From: Gammaproteobacteria bacterium
GTDB taxonomy: Bacteria; Pseudomonadota; Gammaproteobacteria; Porifericomitales; Porifericomitaceae
Length of the DNA stretch: 8,860 nt
Reading direction: 5' to 3'
Assembly: GCA_028817255.1 (NCBI GenBank)
Contig: JAPPQA010000074.1
Coordinates: forward strand, 1 to 8,860
Numbering within the stretch: the first letter of the stretch is position 1; every line of letters starts with the position of its first letter. Below the pieces are notes generated by a model that ran no database searches, was not told the DNA's origin, and saw nothing but the letters and a program-made list of their open reading frames with translations. Positions 5,988 to 8,860 of the stretch are shown here, piece after piece. A program made the position numbers and the translations under genes.

Positions 5988-6110
5988 AGCGATGTCCGTT
6001 TCCGGGGCGGTGGCTCGATGCTCGTTCTCAGTCACTGCTTGGTAACATGATATTACGGAACCTCCGATCAATGCACCTGTGCGCGCTTCGGCGCTGGAGA
6101 ATGTCGAGGC

Positions 6111-6135
6111 GAATTATTTTTTTATATATTTTTCA
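6111..6135 (-). promoter_or_regulatory. AT-rich tract, likely promoter region or UP-type element for the kinase gene
   Basis: The tract is almost entirely A/T, with a run of seven T and a TATATAT on the plus strand. It is the only such stretch in the window. On the minus strand it offers TATATA/TATAAA as -10 boxes about 120 bases upstream of the kinase start, with no clear -35. It could equally be a bend or a site for a nucleoid protein such as IHF or H-NS. Confidence 0.4.
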
Positions 6136-6161
6136 GTAACTTGCGAATATGGCGGTGACGG

Positions 6162-6216
6162 TGCATTGCCGATGCCCGCCAAGCGGGGCAAGCGACTCGA
6201 CGCTTTGGGCAATGCA
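6162..6216. other. Nested inverted repeat that could form a three-way junction
   Basis: TGCATTGCC (6162-6170) and GGCAATGCA (6208-6216) are perfect 9-bp arms. Between them lie two further hairpins: TGCCCGC (6173-6179) with GCGGGGCA (6183-6190, one bulge), and AGCG (6191-6194) with CGCT (6201-6204). The whole can fold as an outer stem with two inner arms, in RNA or extruded DNA. It lies upstream of the TATAAT box and beyond the AT-rich tract, so it may be outside both mRNAs. A small RNA or a protein-binding site is possible. Confidence 0.4.
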
Positions 6217-6264
6217 GTTGCGGGGAAACGGCAACCGTGGCGCAGGCCCGGTTCTTCTCAGGAG

Positions 6265-6293
6265 TCACCGCAACGGCAAAATCGGGGTATAAT
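6265..6293 (+). promoter_or_regulatory. Candidate promoter for the CNB-rhodanese / Sel1 operon
   Basis: A perfect TATAAT lies at 6288-6293. The hexamer 17 bp upstream (TCACCG, 6265-6270) matches the -35 consensus poorly, which would fit a promoter that needs an activator. Initiation would be near 6300, leaving a leader of about 125 bases before the ATG at 6425. Confidence 0.5.
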
Positions 6294-6302
6294 ACATTGA
6301 AG

Positions 6303-6391
6303 TTTGCCGGTAGCGCCTCACGGTACCTTGCAAGACCGAAGGCCAGGCAGGTAAGGAACAGAAAGAACGCGGACGGGCGCCAGGCGGCAAA
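6303..6391 (+). ncRNA. Candidate structured 5' leader of the CNB-rhodanese mRNA
   Basis: Two long-range stems are nested in register: TTTGCCG (6303-6309) with CGGCAAA (6385-6391), and GCGCC (6313-6317) with GGCGC (6376-6380), separated by small internal loops of three and four bases. Inside, further short pairings are possible. The fold starts at the predicted transcript start and ends 19 bases before the GGAGG ribosome binding site (6411-6415), the usual place for a riboswitch or protein-bound leader. I do not recognise a known class; it does not match the c-di-GMP (GEMM) pattern. Confidence 0.35.
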
Positions 6392-6424
6392 TGTCCGATT
6401 GCGCGGAACGGGAGGTGGCTATCC

Positions 6425-7573
6425 ATGCCGGAGAAGAAGCAGGCCAGCGCTACGGGGAAATCCCCCCGCGCTCAAACCGAATCGCAGGCCAAGGCGGCCA
6501 AGTATCGGGAGCAAATCTGCCAACTGGTCCCGATTAACTCTCTGTGGAAGAAGTTCCAGCAGGAAGTGCTGAAAAACGTCAACATGTTGTCTATTGCGCC
6601 CGGCAAATATTTGTTCAAGGAAGGCAGCCGGGATTTTTCCTCGTTCTACCTGCTCTCCGGCGAGCTGGCAATGGAGTCCAAGGCCCAGGGCCGGCGTCAG
6701 CTCGTTACGCCGGAAAGCGATGCCGCCAAGTATGCGCTGGCTCAGTTGCAGCCGCGTCGCTTCTCCGCCAGGGCGGAGAGCGATGTCGTTGTCGCGATTA
6801 TCAACCGTGCCCTGCTGGAGAGGCTGATCGTCCTGCAAGAAAAGGAACAGAGCGACAGTACCGACGCGCGGGCGGGGGACGATGTCTCGGTGCAGACGCT
6901 GAAAGACCAGGACGGCGAATCCGAGGAAGGAGACTGGATGGCGAAGATGCTGCAATCGGAGCTGTTCAGCAAGGTTCCGACGGCAAACATATACAAATTG
7001 TTCAATCTCATGGAGACGTTGCAGGTCAACGCCAAGCAGGTCATTGTCCGCCAGGGGGAAAAAGGCGACGCCTACTACGTGATCCAGAAAGGGAAATGTG
7101 CCGTATTGCAGAAGATCACGCCGGCAAAGCCGCCGGTGAAGGTGGCTCACCTGGGGGTCGGGGACGCTTTTGGCGAAGAATCGCTGGTTTCCGAGGGGGC
7201 CCGCAATGCCTCCATTGTCATGATGACGCCCGGCGTTTTGAAACGCTTATCGAAGAAAGATTTCGTAGAGATGATCAGCAAGCCCGCGCTGGCGACCGTT
7301 TCTTATGCCGAAGCGGAGAAGATGGTCGGGAGCGACGAGGCGGTATGGCTGGATGTGCGTTTTCCCAGCGAGGCGGAGGCCAACCCTCTCAAAGGCAGCC
7401 TGAATATCCCCTTTTATCTGTTGCGGAGAAATCTGAGCAAGTTGGATCGCAAGAAGCGTTACGTGGTTTGTTGCGATACCGGCGAGCGCAGTTCTACTGC
7501 CGCCTTTTTGCTCACTCAGGAGGGGTTGAACTCCTGTTACTTGGACGGTGGATTGCAAGCCAGCAAACAATAG
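6425..7573 (+). CDS. Protein with two CNB-like domains and a C-terminal rhodanese domain
   Basis: A 382-residue soluble protein. ATG at 6425 has GGAGG (6411-6415) nine bases upstream. After a Lys/Ala-rich N-terminus, a first CNB-like domain (about 36-137) keeps the PGKYLFKEG and YLLSGEL strands but lacks the FGE...R phosphate-binding cassette, so it probably does not bind a nucleotide in the usual way. A charged linker (about 138-170) leads to a second CNB domain (about 171-285) with FGEESLVSEGARNAS (249-263), keeping E251 and R260. The rhodanese domain (about 291-380) has WLDVR (308-312) and the active-site loop CDTGERS (350-356) with C350, so sulfur transfer or sulfide/thiol sensing is possible. 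CNB-rhodanese fusions occur in environmental proteobacteria; their function is not settled. The gene is divergent from the kinase-CNB gene and overlaps the Sel1-repeat gene. Confidence 0.88.
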   Translation: MPEKKQASATGKSPRAQTESQAKAAKYREQICQLVPINSLWKKFQQEVLKNVNMLSIAPGKYLFKEGSRDFSSFYLLSGELAMESKAQGRRQLVTPESDAAKYALAQLQPRRFSARAESDVVVAIINRALLERLIVLQEKEQSDSTDARAGDDVSVQTLKDQDGESEEGDWMAKMLQSELFSKVPTANIYKLFNLMETLQVNAKQVIVRQGEKGDAYYVIQKGKCAVLQKITPAKPPVKVAHLGVGDAFGEESLVSEGARNASIVMMTPGVLKRLSKKDFVEMISKPALATVSYAEAEKMVGSDEAVWLDVRFPSEAEANPLKGSLNIPFYLLRRNLSKLDRKKRYVVCCDTGERSSTAAFLLTQEGLNSCYLDGGLQASKQ

Positions 7574-8744
7574 CGGGAACAGAGGGAGTTGGCAGGCCGC
7601 GCGGCCGCCTGTGCGCGGCGCCGAGTTGATACCGCGGCTGGAGGAGTTGGCCCGCCATGGCGATGCGGTCGTTGCCTGGCAGTTAGCCGAGTATTACGCA
7701 CAGCGCCTCGAGGGAGAATCCGAGGCGGTTCGTTCGCGAGCGGTGGCGGATTGGTACTGCCGCGCCGCGGTACTGGGAAACCCTACGGCCCGTTACCGCC
7801 TCGCTCTTCTGTACCAGGAGGGGCGGCTGTTGCCCCGTTGCCTCCCATTGGCGGTTTCCTGGCTTTCCCTGGCGGCGGACCAGGGGCACACCGATGCGCA
7901 GGTCCTGCTGGGCTGGTGTCTGCAACGGGGTATTGGCGTGGCAATGCGGGAGGACCGGGCCATGGCCTGGTATCTGCGGGCGGCGACGGCGGGGCAGGTA
8001 CAGGCCCGCTACAATCTGGGGCGCATGTACGAAAAAGGAGTGGGGGCGAAGCGCAGTTGCCGCAAAGCCTGGTATTGGTACCGTCGCGCCGCCGGGCAGG
8101 GTTGCGCCAGGGCGCAACTCCAGCTGGGTTTGCTGTGCTCGCGCGGTCCGGGCGCCTACAGGGACCCGGCTCGCGCCGTCTATTGGTATTCCCAGGCGGC
8201 GCTTCAGGGTTCCGTCAAAGCGCAATACAACTTGAGCGCGATGTATGCCGGAGGCGCGGGAGTGGCGCAGGATGATCGCCGCGCCGCTTACTGGTGTTTG
8301 CGCGCGGCCCGTCGGGGCTACCCGCAGGCGCAGTACAATCTGGGGCTGCTGTACAGCAAAGGGATTGGAGTCGGTTGCGACCCGGCGCGCGCCCGGGACT
8401 GGTACGAACGCGCCGCCCGGGCCGGTTATGTGCGTGCCCAGTATCAATTGGGCAGGCTTTATTCCCGAGCGCACTGGGAGTTTGCCGACGACCGCCTGGC
8501 TTGCTACTGGCTGGAGCGTGCCGCTCGTCAGGGTTCCGCCAAGGCGCAACTTCGCCTGGGGCTTCACTATGCGCGCGGTTGCGGCGTTCCCCTGGATTTC
8601 CCCCGGGCTTATGTCTGGTTGTACCTGGCGGCCCAGGCGCGGCTTGACGGAGTGGGCTTGTTCCTGGCCCGGGTTGCGGCCCATTTAACCTTGGGGGAGA
8701 TCCAATGGGCTCGCCGCGCCTCTTTATTCCAACTCGAAGGCTAA
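7548..8744 (+). CDS. Sel1-repeat (SLR) protein
   Basis: A 398-residue protein built of Sel1-like repeats, the TPR-related helical hairpins that act as scaffolds. Eight repeats follow in exact 36-residue register, beginning at residues 79, 115, 151, 187, 223, 259, 295 and 331. Each has the pattern A.Y.LG.LY..G.GV..D...A..WY..AA..G. A diverged 39-residue unit precedes them (40-78). Repeat 7 has lost its central glycines. The tail (AYVWLYLAAQ, then LTLGEIQWARR) is the usual capping end of this family. No signal peptide is visible, so a cytoplasmic location is likely. The GTG at 7548 overlaps the rhodanese gene by 26 bp, suggesting translational coupling; a GTG at 7611 is an alternative and would lose no repeat. 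Neither start has a good ribosome binding site. Partners are unknown; the adjacent signalling proteins are the obvious candidates. Confidence 0.9.
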   Translation: MDCKPANNSGNRGSWQAARPPVRGAELIPRLEELARHGDAVVAWQLAEYYAQRLEGESEAVRSRAVADWYCRAAVLGNPTARYRLALLYQEGRLLPRCLPLAVSWLSLAADQGHTDAQVLLGWCLQRGIGVAMREDRAMAWYLRAATAGQVQARYNLGRMYEKGVGAKRSCRKAWYWYRRAAGQGCARAQLQLGLLCSRGPGAYRDPARAVYWYSQAALQGSVKAQYNLSAMYAGGAGVAQDDRRAAYWCLRAARRGYPQAQYNLGLLYSKGIGVGCDPARARDWYERAARAGYVRAQYQLGRLYSRAHWEFADDRLACYWLERAARQGSAKAQLRLGLHYARGCGVPLDFPRAYVWLYLAAQARLDGVGLFLARVAAHLTLGEIQWARRASLFQLEG

Positions 8745-8752
8745 AGCTTCGA
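8734..8752. terminator. Inverted repeat over the Sel1-gene stop codon
   Basis: TCGAAG (8734-8739) and CTTCGA (8747-8752) flank a 7-base loop that contains the TAA stop; three more pairs can form inside. There is no T-run after it. It lies 17 bases before tRNA-Ser and could be a weak terminator, an RNA-processing signal, or chance. Confidence 0.3.
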
Positions 8753-8768
8753 TAGGCCAATCAACGGC

Positions 8769-8860
8769 GGAGAGGTGCCGGAGCGGTTGAACGGGCTCGA
8801 CTCGAAATCGAGTGACTGCCTGACAGCGGTCCGTGGGTTCGAATCCCACCCTCTCCGCCA
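8769..8860 (+). tRNA. tRNA-Ser(CGA), CCA encoded
   Basis: A complete 92-base class II tRNA. The acceptor is GGAGAGG/CCTCTCC. The anticodon stem is CTCGA/TCGAG with loop CTCGAAA, giving anticodon CGA (reads TCG). The long variable arm pairs GACTGC (8814-8819) with GCGGTC (8826-8831). Discriminator G8857 is followed by encoded CCA (8858-8860), the last three bases of the window. Only 24 bases separate it from the Sel1 gene, and no separate promoter is clear, so its promoter may lie inside that gene or it may be read through from it. Confidence 0.95.

Larger units (their letters stand above)
5988..6424. other. Divergent control region between the kinase and CNB-rhodanese genes
   Basis: These 437 bases contain no convincing protein gene. 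From left to right they hold the kinase 5' leader, with a possible six-codon open frame (6048-6028 on the minus strand) behind a GGAGG at 6065-6061; an AT-rich tract at 6111-6135, very unlike the GC-rich surroundings; a nested inverted repeat at 6162-6216 followed by a small hairpin (GTTGC 6217-6221 / GCAAC 6231-6235); a perfect TATAAT at 6288-6293; and a leader of about 125 bases that can fold. The length and structure suggest regulated transcription in both directions. Confidence 0.65.

Noticed and set aside
6079..6572. Small plus-strand frames in the divergent control region
   Set aside because: They lack ribosome binding sites, and one overlaps the well-supported start at 6425; the region looks regulatory.
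7683..8684. A 333-codon minus-strand open frame opposite the Sel1 gene
   Set aside because: It is the mirror image of a repeat gene, so it inherits a false periodicity; the plus frame matches the Sel1 consensus throughout.
8734..8860. tRNA-Ser as the attachment site of an integrated element
   Set aside because: No integrase gene or second copy of the tRNA 3' end is visible within the window, and the upstream gene looks native.

Overview
The window looks like chromosomal DNA of a GC-rich proteobacterium, most likely a gammaproteobacterium with an environmental (possibly sulfur- or metal-influenced) lifestyle. The grounds are the high GC content, the frequent GTG/TTG starts, clear GGAGG ribosome binding sites, proteobacterial-type tRNAs and the mix of gene families. 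The species cannot be named from the sequence. No transposase, phage gene, CRISPR array or rRNA is visible.

Layout. (1) 80-1710, minus strand: a translationally coupled pair, an ArsS-type radical SAM protein followed by a family 2 glycosyltransferase of the kind usually found beside it. This is probably an arsenosugar or arsenic-metabolism operon that is incomplete here, since no ArsM methyltransferase lies in the window. (2) 1711-2025: a non-coding gap with several inverted repeats and a plausible tRNA promoter. (3) 2026-2244, plus strand: tRNA-Ala(CGC), without an encoded CCA, and tRNA-Arg(CCT). (4) 2278-3255, plus: an exported metallo-beta-lactamase-fold hydrolase. (5) 3398-4507, plus: an unrecognised membrane-anchored protein with five tandem 28-29-residue repeats and what looks like a LysM domain interrupted by a long insertion. 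(6) 4566-5987, minus: a soluble Ser/Thr protein kinase fused to a C-terminal cyclic-nucleotide-binding (CNB) domain. (7) 5988-6424: a divergent control region with an AT-rich tract, a nested inverted repeat, a perfect TATAAT box and a leader that can fold. (8) 6425-7573, plus: a protein with two CNB-like domains and a rhodanese domain, overlapping (9) 7548-8744, plus: a Sel1-repeat protein with eight repeats of exactly 36 residues. (10) 8769-8860: tRNA-Ser(CGA), ending at the last base.

How the genes may work together. The kinase-CNB gene and the CNB-CNB-rhodanese gene diverge from one control region, and the Sel1-repeat gene is coupled to the latter. I infer a local signalling cassette: a nucleotide- or ligand-gated kinase, a second CNB sensor with a sulfur-handling domain, and a Sel1 scaffold. 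The anchored repeat/LysM-like protein converges on the kinase gene and might be an envelope partner or unrelated. This cassette, with the unrecognised repeat protein, is the best candidate for something undescribed. The arsenic pair and the tRNAs are probably unrelated to it.
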